From Ogataea parapolymorpha DL-1 (lineage: Eukaryota > Ascomycota > Pichiomycetes > Pichiales > Pichiaceae), in contig NC_027863.1 in assembly GCF_000187245.1 (NCBI RefSeq), forward strand, positions 1,052,735 to 1,116,734: a DNA stretch of 64,000 bases, written 5' to 3'. The notes under the pieces were generated by a model that saw only the letters and a program-made list of their open reading frames with translations, was not told the DNA's origin and did not search any database. The position numbers and the translations under genes were made by a program. Of this stretch, positions 8,985 through 19,216 are shown one piece after another; the first letter of the stretch is position 1; every line of letters begins with the position of its first letter.

Positions 8985-9035
8985 ACGCGTAAAAAATATA
9001 AATTTATATGCAACTAAACTTTTCGAATAAATTTT
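8985..9035. promoter_or_regulatory. 51-bp PMS1/REV7 divergent promoter with ACGCGT box
   Basis: Two DNA repair genes are transcribed away from this 51-bp spacer. ACGCGT (8985-8990) is directly adjacent to the PMS1 ATG. The rest is A/T-rich and includes the palindromic ATATAAATTTATAT at 8997-9010. ACGCGT is the MluI cell-cycle box bound by MBF in yeasts, which drives G1/S transcription of many replication and repair genes. Which gene it serves here is inference. Confidence 0.5.
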
Positions 9036-9659
9036 ATGATCGATAAGATCATAGAGCTCACACTGGAATTACTGCAATGCATCGTTGAACAAATTTGGTA
9101 CCATCGCTCAGTTTACCCGCCAGAGTCTTTTGAAAATGCTCGTTGCTTTCAACTTCCCGTCCACATGTCTCGCCATCCTGATGTCAAACGGTATCTGACT
9201 GACCTCACTTCTAAAATCAAAAGTTTCCTAGAACGAGGTAAGCTCAACAGGCTTTTTGTCGAGATATATCCGCCAGATTCAGCTGCTAGGATTGAAACTT
9301 ACGGATTCAGCTTGACTAACTCGCCGTTACTAGAGGCATTGAAAGCCGATGCCGAACTCTCTGACGAGTTCAAGCTTAATGTGCTATATGCCGAGTACCA
9401 GGCGTTTTTGTACTCGGTGATCAATCAGCTGGAGACAGCAAGCAAACTGACACCACCGTCATCATTTAAAATATTGGTCTCAACAGACAACTCTGAATTT
9501 AACACGATGCTCTCACAGGACTGGATTCTGCACAGAACTCAGATGGCAACAAGCACGCAGTCTTCAGAATCAGCAACAACAAGAATTCATGATTTTAGAC
9601 AGGTTTCCCTGCCATATCTAAATATTAAGGGCTACAGAGCCGAACATTTACCATGTTAG
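9036..9659 (+). CDS. REV7: HORMA-domain protein, Pol zeta subunit Rev7
   Basis: The 207-residue protein is one HORMA domain of the Mad2/Rev7 type. It starts with the helix ELTLELLQCIVEQIWYHRSVYP and YPPESFENARCFQLPVHMSRHPDV, as in Rev7/MAD2B, and ends with a seat-belt-like C-terminus. Rev7 is the accessory subunit of DNA polymerase zeta (with Rev3) in translesion synthesis and bridges to Rev1. Its length is close to that of other fungal Rev7 proteins. It is divergent from PMS1 and converges on BST1 with only 27 bp between stop codons. Confidence 0.85.
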   Translation: MIDKIIELTLELLQCIVEQIWYHRSVYPPESFENARCFQLPVHMSRHPDVKRYLTDLTSKIKSFLERGKLNRLFVEIYPPDSAARIETYGFSLTNSPLLEALKADAELSDEFKLNVLYAEYQAFLYSVINQLETASKLTPPSSFKILVSTDNSEFNTMLSQDWILHRTQMATSTQSSESATTRIHDFRQVSLPYLNIKGYRAEHLPC

Positions 9660-9686
9660 CAATACATTCTATTAGTACAACCCACG

Positions 9687-12600
9687 CTAGTTTAGTTTTG
9701 AGGGTGTGTCTTCCTTCTTGAACATGGTGACGTTTTTCACCTGTTTTTTCCAAACGTCCTCCAAAAGCAAGCAGAGCAGCCAAGCGCACAAGAAGTTGAA
9801 CAGATAATGCAACCAAAATAGGTGGCGTGTGCCGTAAATGAGTGAACATAACGAAAAGTATATGATCACAAACTTGGTAACAAAGATGGTGACCGCAGAA
9901 GTTGGCCTAGGAATGATGTTGCCAGCGACGTTGTTCTGCACAAGGAACACGATAGAAATAATGGCTAGGAAATTATGATGCGAAGAAAATGGTGTGGCCC
10001 AACGTAGCGAGAAGTTGTGGATCCAGACAATTAGCACTGGAATATTCACCGGTAAAATCCACAGCATTAAAATGAGCAGCGAAAAATTGAAGTTGCGGAA
10101 ATTCTCCACAGAGACGTGTTTCTGGCCCGAGCTGGTCACGAACGCACGTATCACGACCGTGCATTGTACCAAACAGCTAACGACATAGGGAAATTGGTAA
10201 GGAATGTATAGGGGCACAAGAGTTAAAATCAATGCAGTACCCAATGCACGACGTTTATTGTAATTGCCAGACATGCCGGGTTTCAAAAGACAGGGGAAAT
10301 GCAATTTGCGCATAACCATAACAATCGTCCAAAGCAAAACTTGAAGAAGGTTATAAAATGCGCATACCAACGACAACGAAATCACCAATACCACAGGCCC
10401 AAAAAACCAGAGTGCTTTTTCTTCGAGACCCAAAAAGTAGAGGTTAACAAAAACGTCCGATTTTGCTATTTCATGCATGAGCGTTTTGTTTCCAAAGTCC
10501 ACGGGGTCGATGTAACTCAAAAGCTTCTGAAAAAACCTGTGCGAGGCAAACGAAGACAAAACACTCAGTACTAAAGCCAATGGGAAGAGCATATGTGGAT
10601 CACAGAGCATCAGCAACCCTTCCCCGAAAGAAGGGAAAACGTCTTCTTTGATGTACTTTCTGAATTGCAGGAAAAAGACTAACGTCGTGATAAAAACCGG
10701 GAAACTAAAAATTGAAAGCCTGTATTTGAGGACCAATAATTTTAGCGACTTGAACCAGTTCACGGTCAAATAGATGTCCATAATCTGGTCAGAAGCCAAG
10801 GAATCACTGAAAAGTTGCAATTCCAACGACGACGTATCATCTCTAGTGAAAGGGCAGTATGGAGAAATTCCCTGAATTAATGCAGTTATCGATTTATCCT
10901 GATGCAAATTGATATGCCATTTAGTTTCGTCTCTGATTCTCTGGCTGATCATGGGCGAGAATCTTTCCATCTGCGACTGCTGATAACGTATATCAAAGTT
11001 GTATGCAAGTAGACTGGACCAGGCAGAAGGGATCTTGATGCTAATTGACAAAGGCCTGTGAGCAGGCAAAGTGATATCGTATCCTCTACTCAATAGCGTC
11101 CATAAGCTGTAGTCTCCCAAGACAAGATCTGTGGACTGAGTGAGCTCCAGGTCTGCAAGAACAAATTCTGGACTTTCCACTGGCACTGGCGATTCAGCAA
11201 TGACCACAGCATCAAACATCGAGAGCACTCGGGAGTCTAGCTGAATCGAATAAAACGGCCGTTTTTCTCCGCCCAGCGACGACTCACTAGAAGATATGGA
11301 GTCGTTATAGGACCTTGGGATCTCGTGAGCGTCTCTATGAATATCTATGCATTCTAATTGAACTGCCTTACTTGTTGTACCGGTGGTGTAATCAAACTCT
11401 TCTTTGAAAGACCGTCCATCGGGATTCAAAGTTCTGCACAGCAGTATAGATGGCGATGCAAGGCCTTCGCCTAAACGAGATATATCCACAGGCTTCAGCG
11501 AACTCAGAAAATTGAATTTAAATTTGAGCCCATCTTTCGGAATATAAAACAAGTGCATGTCTGGAGATGAGAGCAAGTCCCTTTTCAGCTTGGAGTTAGG
11601 AAGTTGCAAATTGCGCTGTCTGGAAGTGTCCTTGAACTGCTTCGTGTCGATCTTGAGCTTATATGGCAAATCCAATTTACCTGCGCCGGCTTTGTACGAG
11701 TCAAAATCCTGGGTAGCATCAGCTTCAAAGCCTGTGAAAAGGTTTTTGCGCAGAATCTCCATCCTCTTTTGGAGCGGGTACGTCTGCGATACGGATGTTT
11801 TGTCAACCAACTGCAGTAGAGAACTAGCTATAACCTTGCGAAGCTGGTCGCACCACACAATAGCGAGGTGATCGATTGGAGTCCAAACTCCAGGGATACC
11901 GGTGGTAGCAATCGTAAACCCATTGGTCTCGGGCACTAGTCCCGTCAACGAAGTGTAATCTGCAGGAAGCATGTTGTCAAGAAGCCCACCTGTTATGGAC
12001 ACAAGTGACACGTTCTCCAGTCTCCTTCGTGCAATCTTGCTGAATCCTGAGTCGTCCGAGTCCAGACTGACAAAGCCATGACGCCAGAAATCGTCTGTGG
12101 CCGCAAAGACGTGCAACAACTCTGCATCGAAGGTCGCGGGAGCCGCCGCATGGGGGGCGGCTAATGTGATTATCGTGTTGACGGAGTCTTCCACATAATT
12201 AGGGAGACTTAGCATCACTCTGGCCACAATCCCTCCCATTGAGTGCCCGACTAGTATCACAGACCGCGCCGGAGTCGGGTTATGTCGATAGAGGCTTAAA
12301 ATAAACCCTATTGCGTCGTTGAGGTACTCAGCCTGGTCCAGCATGGTCCTACCGTGAAATGCTGTGAAATCCTCATTGAAATCTGCGGCGAAAAAATCGA
12401 GGCTGTTCACATGGGGATTAAGCTCTTTGAACTTCTCGAGCTCTGTGTAATATGAGTTGGCTGATTGGGAAGCCAAAGACCGCACTTGCTTGTAGCTACC
12501 CGCATTTCCGGGAATAAAGAGCACGGGAGTGCCAGTCAATCTCAGGCTCTGACCGTCATTGTTAGGAAGAGTGTCTCTGCCTTGTTCTCGATAGAGATAT

Positions 12601-12839
12601 AGGGAGTATTTGGAGGCAAACCGTGTATGAGACTCATCAAAGCCATGGACTCGGGCGTAGGCCGGCGACATGTAGACGCTGCGACATTTGGCCGAGTCCG
12701 GGCCGTCTAGTTGCTCTAAAAAGCTGAATGCAATGAGCGAGAGAAGGGAAAGGCCACAAAGTGTGAGGATCAGAAGCACGTATCTGGGAGTCACTAGTGT
12801 GGGGGGCATGACAAAGTTGAATAAAGTGTACAATAGCAA
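9687..12839 (-). CDS. BST1: GPI inositol-deacylase
   Basis: The 1050-residue protein starts with a signal-anchor segment (about residues 19-40). It continues with an alpha/beta-hydrolase domain in the ER lumen containing GTPVLFIPGNAGSYKQVRS and the nucleophile motif GHSMG (198-202, Ser200). The C-terminal third is a run of hydrophobic helices. This is the Bst1/PGAP1 plan: it removes the inositol acyl chain from GPI anchors so that GPI proteins can leave the ER and misfolded ones can be degraded. Length agrees with S. cerevisiae Bst1. It is divergent from AXL2 across 410 bp. Confidence 0.92.
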   Translation of the reverse strand: MLLYTLFNFVMPPTLVTPRYVLLILTLCGLSLLSLIAFSFLEQLDGPDSAKCRSVYMSPAYARVHGFDESHTRFASKYSLYLYREQGRDTLPNNDGQSLRLTGTPVLFIPGNAGSYKQVRSLASQSANSYYTELEKFKELNPHVNSLDFFAADFNEDFTAFHGRTMLDQAEYLNDAIGFILSLYRHNPTPARSVILVGHSMGGIVARVMLSLPNYVEDSVNTIITLAAPHAAAPATFDAELLHVFAATDDFWRHGFVSLDSDDSGFSKIARRRLENVSLVSITGGLLDNMLPADYTSLTGLVPETNGFTIATTGIPGVWTPIDHLAIVWCDQLRKVIASSLLQLVDKTSVSQTYPLQKRMEILRKNLFTGFEADATQDFDSYKAGAGKLDLPYKLKIDTKQFKDTSRQRNLQLPNSKLKRDLLSSPDMHLFYIPKDGLKFKFNFLSSLKPVDISRLGEGLASPSILLCRTLNPDGRSFKEEFDYTTGTTSKAVQLECIDIHRDAHEIPRSYNDSISSSESSLGGEKRPFYSIQLDSRVLSMFDAVVIAESPVPVESPEFVLADLELTQSTDLVLGDYSLWTLLSRGYDITLPAHRPLSISIKIPSAWSSLLAYNFDIRYQQSQMERFSPMISQRIRDETKWHINLHQDKSITALIQGISPYCPFTRDDTSSLELQLFSDSLASDQIMDIYLTVNWFKSLKLLVLKYRLSIFSFPVFITTLVFFLQFRKYIKEDVFPSFGEGLLMLCDPHMLFPLALVLSVLSSFASHRFFQKLLSYIDPVDFGNKTLMHEIAKSDVFVNLYFLGLEEKALWFFGPVVLVISLSLVCAFYNLLQVLLWTIVMVMRKLHFPCLLKPGMSGNYNKRRALGTALILTLVPLYIPYQFPYVVSCLVQCTVVIRAFVTSSGQKHVSVENFRNFNFSLLILMLWILPVNIPVLIVWIHNFSLRWATPFSSHHNFLAIISIVFLVQNNVAGNIIPRPTSAVTIFVTKFVIIYFSLCSLIYGTRHLFWLHYLFNFLCAWLLCLLLEDVWKKQVKNVTMFKKEDTPSKLN

Positions 12840-13249
12840 GTGATGCTAGCAATGGGCAAGGATAGTACAGCCCCACTGGCGGTTGTAACAGCACAGATAT
12901 TTTTTTGAGCAAAAATAAATATCACATCTTTGCACAGAGTATTGGTGATGCCAGTGCGCATGATAAACAAGATGACCAATCTGGAAAACATATTGACACA
13001 GCCCAGATTTCTGTTCATGGCATGTCCGGCAACATAAAAGCAGAGCTGCGACTAAAGCCTCCTCGAACGGCAATAACGTGCAATGCGCCTTTCGTATACG
13101 GCTGTCTGAGTGGCCATTTCTGTTCCTCTGCTTTATCCCTAGTTTCCTAATTGGGATTTTTTTTAATGCCAAGAGCAGACGCGTTCCCCTTTATTATTGT
13201 CCACCGCGTTCCCTTAAAAAACAATTTCATCCCTCCCAAATTCTCACCA
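12840..13249. other. BST1/AXL2 divergent intergenic region
   Basis: No gene is supported in these 410 bp. A CCAAT pentamer lies at 12976-12980 and an ACGCGT box at 13179-13184, 66 bp before the AXL2 start. ACGCGT would fit G1-phase expression of a bud-site gene, but this is inference. Confidence 0.4.
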
Positions 13250-15445
13250 ATGTTACGTCTGGGATTTTTGTGTTTAGCGTCGCTGGTGGGAGCTACGCCC
13301 TACTCGGGGTTCCCGTTCTCCCAACAGCTACCAGATGTCGCCAGAGTGGGCGAAGAATACGCTTTTACCATCAACAAAGACACCTACAGAAGCGATGAAG
13401 GGGCCGTTTCGTACTCGGCAGATAATATGCCTGACTGGCTTAGTTTCGACGAGTCTTCTCTCACTTTCTCTGGTATTCCGTCCTCATCTGATGCGACCGA
13501 CTCGCTCTCATTTGATCTAATAGGGACAGACAGCACTGGTACCTTTAACCAGTCTGTGTCCATCGTTGTTTCGAAAGAGGCCGGCCCCGAACTCAAAACG
13601 TCTATTTTTTCGCAATTACAATCTATGGGAAACACCAATGGCTATGACGGTCTTATCATCGAACCCCAGAAAGGTTTTGAGGTGCGGTTCTCGAACGACA
13701 CCTTCCAGATGAGCTCTGGCTCAAGTAACAACATTGTCGCCTACTACGGCAAATCTCTTAACAGAACTTCGCTTCCAAGTTGGTGTTACTTCGATGAGGA
13801 CACCCTTACGTTTTCTGGAACTGCTCCAGCTATCAACTCTGAGATCGCTCCTTCCCAGGAATTCGGCTTTATTTTGATCGCAACCGATTACGAGGGATAC
13901 ACTGGAACATATGGCACGTTCTATCTCCTTGTGGGTGCTCACGAGCTTACAACAAACGTGTCCGGTACTCTGCAGATCAATGCAACAGCCGGACAGTCGT
14001 TCAGCGTGGAAGTGCCGCTGCAGGATGTTCAGCTCGATGGTCAAAGCATCTCGTCACAAAACATCTCCAGCGTGAAACTTTATGAAGCTCCGTCGTGGGT
14101 CCAGCTAGACTCGAACAACCGACTCACAGGTGACGTGCCCGAAGACCAGGACAGCAACCAACTGGTCAATGTGACGGTTACAGACGTGTACGGCAACCAG
14201 GTCTTCTTAGACTTCGAAATCGACGTGTACTCGAACATTTTCACTGTGGACGATCTCCCGGACGTGAATGCGACACGCGGAGACTTTTTCGTGTACTCGT
14301 TGCCTTCGTCGGCCTTCTCAAACCTCAACGACACGGACATTAAGGCTAGTTTCTCGAACGCTACCTGGCTGACCTACTACTACACCAACCACTCGTTTAC
14401 CGGTCTTGTCCCCGACACCTTCAGCAAGCTAGAGGTGACTATTGAAGCTACCATGAACAGTCTTGATGACTCCAGAAAGTTCACCATCAGAGGGGTCGGC
14501 ACGGTGCATTCGAGTAGCAGCTCGCAGAGCAGCACCTCCACGTCCAGCTCCTCATCGAGCAGCGGATCGCATAGCGGCACGTCTGCATCCTCGGCCATCG
14601 CGTCTCCATCTGCCACTTCAGGCTCTGGCTCCAAGGAGAAATCACCCAACAAGAAAAACCTGGCCATTGGATTGGGTGTGGCCCTTCCGCTCGCAGCTCT
14701 CTTGGGCGCGCTGCTGATCTTCTTTTGCTGCTGGCGGAGACGCAAGTCTACTAATGACGAAGAAGACGACAACGAGAAGAAGAAGAGTGCGTTCTATATC
14801 AACCCTCAAGGAACCGCAGAGACGCTTAAAAACGACACCGAGGGCGATAACGCCAAACGTCTTTCGGCCCTCAACGTTCTCAAACTGGACGAGTCTGGCG
14901 TGCGCGATGACTCGTCCTCGCTAACCAACGTCGAAAGCAACCACTCGCGTTCCCATTCCCTATACAACGAGGCCATGAATCACCAGAGCACCGACGAGCT
15001 TATTTCTGGCCGCTCGCAGAAAATCACCAAGTCGTGGCGCAACGGCGCCTCGAAATGGAAACCTCGAGACTCTCTTACGTCGCTAGCTACAGTGGCCACG
15101 ACTGACCTGCTGACTGTCAGAGTTGCCGACGATCCCAACATGCAGCGCAAGTCGCAGAGCATTTTCATGAACAGAAACTCGTCATACGTCTCCTCAGGTT
15201 CGGGGAACTATGTGAATTATGACCAATCCTCGTCGAGCGAGTACGTGGACGCGACCGATCGCCCGCGAGACTTGACGACTCTGGATGAAGAATTCGGTCG
15301 TGAGTTTTCTGACTCAACGCTCAGCAAAACCAGCGCAAAGTTCGTGGACGTTCAACGTAAGGGGTCGGAAGCCGTCAATATTCCAAGAGATGAGCGGTCG
15401 TTCGAGGGAGTGATCGAAAACACTTCCAACAGCTCGATGCTATGA
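13250..15445 (+). CDS. AXL2: axial bud-site selection protein Axl2
   Basis: This is a 731-residue type I membrane protein. The start at 13250 gives a clean signal peptide (MLRLGFLCLASLVGA). The lumenal/extracellular part has repeated cadherin-like (CADG/He-PIG) modules with the motif 'PSWL/PDWLSF...L.FSG.P', for example MPDWLSFDESSLTFSGIPSS and LPSWCYFDEDTLTFSGTAP. They carry many N-X-S/T sequons and are followed by a Ser/Thr-rich stalk. One transmembrane helix lies at about 470-492, then a basic CCWRRRK stop-transfer and a ~240-residue cytosolic tail. Axl2 marks the mother-bud neck for axial budding with Bud3/Bud4 and septins. An in-frame ATG at 13151 would bury the signal peptide, so I rejected it. 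Confidence 0.85.
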   Translation: MLRLGFLCLASLVGATPYSGFPFSQQLPDVARVGEEYAFTINKDTYRSDEGAVSYSADNMPDWLSFDESSLTFSGIPSSSDATDSLSFDLIGTDSTGTFNQSVSIVVSKEAGPELKTSIFSQLQSMGNTNGYDGLIIEPQKGFEVRFSNDTFQMSSGSSNNIVAYYGKSLNRTSLPSWCYFDEDTLTFSGTAPAINSEIAPSQEFGFILIATDYEGYTGTYGTFYLLVGAHELTTNVSGTLQINATAGQSFSVEVPLQDVQLDGQSISSQNISSVKLYEAPSWVQLDSNNRLTGDVPEDQDSNQLVNVTVTDVYGNQVFLDFEIDVYSNIFTVDDLPDVNATRGDFFVYSLPSSAFSNLNDTDIKASFSNATWLTYYYTNHSFTGLVPDTFSKLEVTIEATMNSLDDSRKFTIRGVGTVHSSSSSQSSTSTSSSSSSSGSHSGTSASSAIASPSATSGSGSKEKSPNKKNLAIGLGVALPLAALLGALLIFFCCWRRRKSTNDEEDDNEKKKSAFYINPQGTAETLKNDTEGDNAKRLSALNVLKLDESGVRDDSSSLTNVESNHSRSHSLYNEAMNHQSTDELISGRSQKITKSWRNGASKWKPRDSLTSLATVATTDLLTVRVADDPNMQRKSQSIFMNRNSSYVSSGSGNYVNYDQSSSSEYVDATDRPRDLTTLDEEFGREFSDSTLSKTSAKFVDVQRKGSEAVNIPRDERSFEGVIENTSNSSML
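14508..14572 (+). repeat. Ser-codon-rich low-complexity tract in AXL2
   Basis: This stretch encodes an almost pure serine/threonine run in the stalk just before the transmembrane helix, using mixed AGC/TCG/TCC codons. Such tracts are usually heavily O-mannosylated and tend to vary in length between strains. Confidence 0.55.
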
Positions 15446-15543
15446 TTTTCACTGGTGATTTAGTTCTCGCGTACATGTATTAATTGATCAATATATTTTA
15501 AGCTTAAAGTGAATAGTATTCAGCAATAAATATATAAATATGG

Positions 15544-17103
15544 CTAGTTTCTTCTGGAGAGTTTTAGCTGCTGGGCATACGCTGCAGTGTCATAAGTACG
15601 ACGACGGCCTTCCACATAGTCCATCATCTCTCCATAGGTTTCTGGAATCACCGAGCAGTAGCCAGGGTCGTCAAACTCTCCGTTACCATCACGAGGAACA
15701 TAGAAAGAATAGACGAAAGTTCCGCTTTCGGTCATCTTGGAGTCGCCCAAATTCCGGATCTTGGTCTCCACTTTGACTTGGATCAACGTTCCCGGCACAA
15801 AGAAGTACTCCTGCTCATCTGAACTCAGTTCATTAGCACTGGTGTCGTAATCCTTCAAAACCTGCCTCATCCGCTTGGCCGACTCTGAAGATTCGTCTTT
15901 TTCGTGGATGTGTTCTGTGTAGCAGACCTCAGCATCCATGTACAACACGGAACCAACTGGAACGGGAACTTTGAAGGTGGTGTTGTCCAAAGAAATGAAC
16001 CGTGCATTGGATTTGGAGAAAGCACCAGCAGCACAGTAAGCAAGCTCAAAAGTCTGTCTGAGCAAGTAGCCTCCGAAAATAACACCATGACGGTTTCTGT
16101 ACTGTGGTTGTTGGATCTGCGTGGAAGAAAGCCGTGTGTCCTTCATGAACACGATGTTGCTTGGCTTGCCCTGTTGGGCAAACTTCTTCGACGAGGTGTA
16201 TAAATTATGAATCATCTTGGATTCCTGCTCTGTTGGGGGCACGTTTTCAAGAGACTCCAGCTTAGCACGTAGTTTCTTGGCAGCGATTCTGCTCTCAGCA
16301 CGTTTGAAGTCGACCCACTCCTTCTCTGTTGCGGGAAGCAGTTTGTTGACGGCGTGGGATTTATGTGTAGTTGGGTTTCTTGCAACGAATGTGAAGTTAG
16401 CAGAGAGGAAGCAGTCGTTCTTGTATTGCTCGACAAAATCTGGAGTGATTTCCGAAGGGATGTCGTGCTCGAAAGAGAAACCTTTGATGCAGATCTCCAT
16501 GGAAGACCGCCCAGTGTAGGTCACATATCCGACGATAACGAAATTGTACTTGTGAATCTCATCAATTTTTCTGGTGACGTAAATTCTGTCAATCGACGCT
16601 GTCACATTCATAGGCTCTGCCGGCTTGCAATGCCTGGCAGCAACTCTGCCTGCCAGCGAGTCGCAGTCCTGAAAGAGGTTTCCAAATCTCAACCTTCCTG
16701 CAACATTGACATAGTTGTCCATGAGGAAAGGATCCTGCTTGAACGGTAGCAAAAGATACGAAAACCCATCGGCTCTTGTTCTCTCAAATACCTCTGTAGT
16801 TTTGACGTCTTCTAAAGTGAAGGAATCAATATCCTTGCCCTCTTGAGCCCGCTCCTTCTGCTTCTTCAACAGCTCCCACCAGGTGGCACGATCCTTGCTG
16901 TCCATGATACGTTTGTGAAAATCAATTGCCTCGGACAGTATAGTCGCGTTAGCGTCCGCAGAATCCTCCGGGTGATGGGAGTTGTCGTTAACTCTGTAGG
17001 CAGAGTTGGGCTCAGCGGTGCTCTTGTGGCGGATCGGAACCGCTAAACGTTGATACCGCGAAATGTCGCCCAAGAAGCGTGGTTTGAAGGCTAGTCTCAA
17101 CAT
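15544..17103 (-). CDS. mitochondrial acyl-CoA thioesterase, ACOT9 type (double hotdog)
   Basis: The start at 17103 gives a 519-residue product with a mitochondrial presequence (MLRLAFKPRFLGDISRYQRL, Arg/Lys-rich with no acidic residues until Asp14). Two hotdog thioesterase domains follow. The first contains LRFGNLFQDCDSLAGRVAARH and the second HGVIFGGYLLRQTFELAYCAA, the pattern of the ACOT9/ACOT10 family. These enzymes hydrolyse acyl-CoA to free acid and CoA in the mitochondrial matrix. An upstream in-frame ATG at 17316 exists but would put a hydrophobic, poorly conserved extension before the presequence. It is divergent from the orphan membrane gene with 109 bp between starts. Confidence 0.82.
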   Translation of the reverse strand: MLRLAFKPRFLGDISRYQRLAVPIRHKSTAEPNSAYRVNDNSHHPEDSADANATILSEAIDFHKRIMDSKDRATWWELLKKQKERAQEGKDIDSFTLEDVKTTEVFERTRADGFSYLLLPFKQDPFLMDNYVNVAGRLRFGNLFQDCDSLAGRVAARHCKPAEPMNVTASIDRIYVTRKIDEIHKYNFVIVGYVTYTGRSSMEICIKGFSFEHDIPSEITPDFVEQYKNDCFLSANFTFVARNPTTHKSHAVNKLLPATEKEWVDFKRAESRIAAKKLRAKLESLENVPPTEQESKMIHNLYTSSKKFAQQGKPSNIVFMKDTRLSSTQIQQPQYRNRHGVIFGGYLLRQTFELAYCAAGAFSKSNARFISLDNTTFKVPVPVGSVLYMDAEVCYTEHIHEKDESSESAKRMRQVLKDYDTSANELSSDEQEYFFVPGTLIQVKVETKIRNLGDSKMTESGTFVYSFYVPRDGNGEFDDPGYCSVIPETYGEMMDYVEGRRRTYDTAAYAQQLKLSRRN

Positions 17104-17212
17104 GATTAAGAGATCAGAAAAACTCAACCTTTTTATAGCTTTAGTGCTCAACCAAATTTGCGATATTTTTAAATATATAAACACCAGACGGGGTAAATAA
17201 GTTGAATCGGAA

Positions 17213-17872
17213 ATGATAACGTACCTGGTGTGGAACCAGCTTTCAGGGATCGTACTGTCGGCAATTACGTATGTCTCGCTGATCAACCATTCCTTCACCC
17301 TGCCCTTCTCCAGCATTGCTGTAGTGTCGCTACTACAGAACGCCTCCAGGATGTGCCATCTCCAGGGAGCGCCTTTTAGCCTTCCTCTACTTAATCATCT
17401 CGTTGGGGGGAAAACTCAGCCTTCCGCCAGGACACTACTGCACACAATTGTGCTTCTTATTATCTGGTTACTTTTCATCCCGTCAAAACAGCTGAGTGCG
17501 TGGGCATTCGCGGCCACAGGACTCAAGGCGCTCGAGCTGGCCTCGTGCGAGCTGTTCACGTACCTCGACTCGTCTGTCCTTCTCGAGCTGCTGCTGTTCA
17601 AGCAATTAATGGCAGTGTTCTCCACGATTAGATCTATCACCGATCTCCCGGCGGTTTTATCCGAGATATATGCGAGCCCGGAGCTGGAAACAAAGGTCGC
17701 ACTCTACATTGCAAAGAACTACGCTGTCTCGCTCGTGTACAACTACCTACTCATCAACTACACACCTGCCACCAACTCCGTCATCGTCGCCTACATCCAA
17801 ACACTGGGAATAATTTTGTCAACGAGGATTTTTCCAACATGGGGCTATTTGCCAGGGACGTTCGTATTTTGA
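17213..17872 (+). CDS. orphan multi-pass membrane protein
   Basis: The 219-residue product has about five hydrophobic stretches: residues 5-25, 33-45, 77-92, a broad one around 100-130, and a C-terminal one near 185-205. There is almost no long hydrophilic region. I do not recognise the family and see no catalytic motif. Its spacing (109 bp from the ACOT9-type start, 213 bp before ERG3) and absence of any overlapping conserved frame make it a credible gene. Membrane composition alone suggests an ER or other endomembrane location. Confidence 0.6.
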   Translation: MITYLVWNQLSGIVLSAITYVSLINHSFTLPFSSIAVVSLLQNASRMCHLQGAPFSLPLLNHLVGGKTQPSARTLLHTIVLLIIWLLFIPSKQLSAWAFAATGLKALELASCELFTYLDSSVLLELLLFKQLMAVFSTIRSITDLPAVLSEIYASPELETKVALYIAKNYAVSLVYNYLLINYTPATNSVIVAYIQTLGIILSTRIFPTWGYLPGTFVF

Positions 17873-17958
17873 AAACAATTAAACGAGGTAAACGATCGAC
17901 AGGATATAAAAAATAAACGAAAAAATAAATCGTACTATTTAGCTTTTCGGATCACATC

Positions 17959-17969
17959 ATATATATAAA
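17959..17969 (+). promoter_or_regulatory. putative TATA box of ERG3
   Basis: The sequence ATATATATAAA lies about 120 bp before the ERG3 ATG at 18086, a normal TATA position for a yeast gene. No exact Upc2/Ecm22 sterol element TCGTATA was found; the nearest is TCGTACT around 17929. Confidence 0.4.
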
Positions 17970-18085
17970 CCCTGTTGTCGGGACTCACTTAGAATACCTC
18001 GTTTCTGATCCTCATTGGCTTGAAAGCTTATCGTCGTGTTTGATTCTCTCATTTAACTTACCATAGGTTCGTCCGCTACGTCCAG

Positions 18086-19216
18086 ATGGATATTGTGCTA
18101 GAGATTTGCGACACCTTCGTGTTCGACAAGGTGTTCGCCACTTTGCTGCCAAGCTCTTTGGCACGCTACATGCCGCAGAAACCCAAGGCTATTGACAACC
18201 TGGCTGAATTTATCAACAACGGCACGCAGGCCGCTATTGCCTACTCCGAGGCCGCAAACTTGCCACAGATCTTCAGCTTCAACAAGGAGATTTATGGCGT
18301 CAACAACAAGTACCACTTCTTTGACGAGAGCCCTTATGCGCACTTGTCTCTGTTGGGAAGATCCAACATCATCAGGCAGTCGATTTCCTTGTTTTTCATC
18401 ATGACCATTTTTGGTTGGCTGCTCTATTTCAGCGTCGCCGCCTTGTCGTACCACTTTGTGTACGACAAGACCAACTTCAACCACCCAAGATATTTGAAGA
18501 ACCAGATGTCTTTGGAGATCAAACAGGCCACTAGTGCCATCCCGGTCATGGTGATCCTCACGATTCCTTGGTTTTTGCTCGAGCTACACGGCCACTCAAA
18601 ACTATATTATGACGTTAACGAGTCCACCGGTGGATGGTGGGCCCTGGTGTACCAGATTCCAACCTTCATCATGTTTACCGACTGCGGTATCTATTTCATC
18701 CATAGATGGTTGCACTGGCCGTCTGTGTACAAAGTGCTGCACAAGCCTCACCACAAGTGGATTGTTTGCACGCCCTTCGCATCCCACGCCTTCCATCCGG
18801 TCGATGGCTATGCGCAGTCGCTGCCATACCACTGGTATCCGTTTTTGTTCCCTCTACACAAGATTTCATACCTTTTGCTGTTTACGTTTGTGAATTTCTG
18901 GACCGTCATGATCCACGACGGCGAATACATGTCAGACGATCCTGTTGTGAACGGAGCTGCGTGCCACACCATCCATCACATGTACTTCAACTACAACTAC
19001 GGCCAGTTCACCACTCTTTGGGACCGGCTGGGTGGTTCTTACAGGAAGCCAGACAAAGAGCTGTTCAGCAAACAGACCAAAAAAGATAAAAAATACTGGG
19101 CCAAGCAGACTCAGAACACGGACAAGATCCGGTCCGAGCTGGAGGGTGACAAGGACGACAGAGAGTACGGTACAGAGGAGGCCATTCTCAAGAAGAGAAC
19201 AGGATTAACGAAATGA
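18086..19216 (+). CDS. ERG3: C-5 sterol desaturase
   Basis: The 376-residue ER membrane protein carries the three histidine boxes of the fatty-acid hydroxylase/sterol desaturase superfamily in order: FIHRWLHWP (HxxxH), HKPHHKWI (HxxHH) and [14 protein letters not shown] (HxxHH). These ligate the di-iron centre that introduces the C5-C6 double bond in episterol during ergosterol synthesis. The hydrophobic helices around them and the Lys-rich C-terminal tail (KRTGLTK at the end) agree with Erg3 of other yeasts, as does the length. It converges on the AMD2-like amidase with 108 bp between stops. Confidence 0.94.
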   Translation: MDIVLEICDTFVFDKVFATLLPSSLARYMPQKPKAIDNLAEFINNGTQAAIAYSEAANLPQIFSFNKEIYGVNNKYHFFDESPYAHLSLLGRSNIIRQSISLFFIMTIFGWLLYFSVAALSYHFVYDKTNFNHPRYLKNQMSLEIKQATSAIPVMVILTIPWFLLELHGHSKLYYDVNESTGGWWALVYQIPTFIMFTDCGIYFIHRWLHWPSVYKVLHKPHHKWIVCTPFASHAFHPVDGYAQSLPYHWYPFLFPLHKISYLLLFTFVNFWTVMIHDGEYMSDDPVVNGAACHTIHHMYFNYNYGQFTTLWDRLGGSYRKPDKELFSKQTKKDKKYWAKQTQNTDKIRSELEGDKDDREYGTEEAILKKRTGLTK

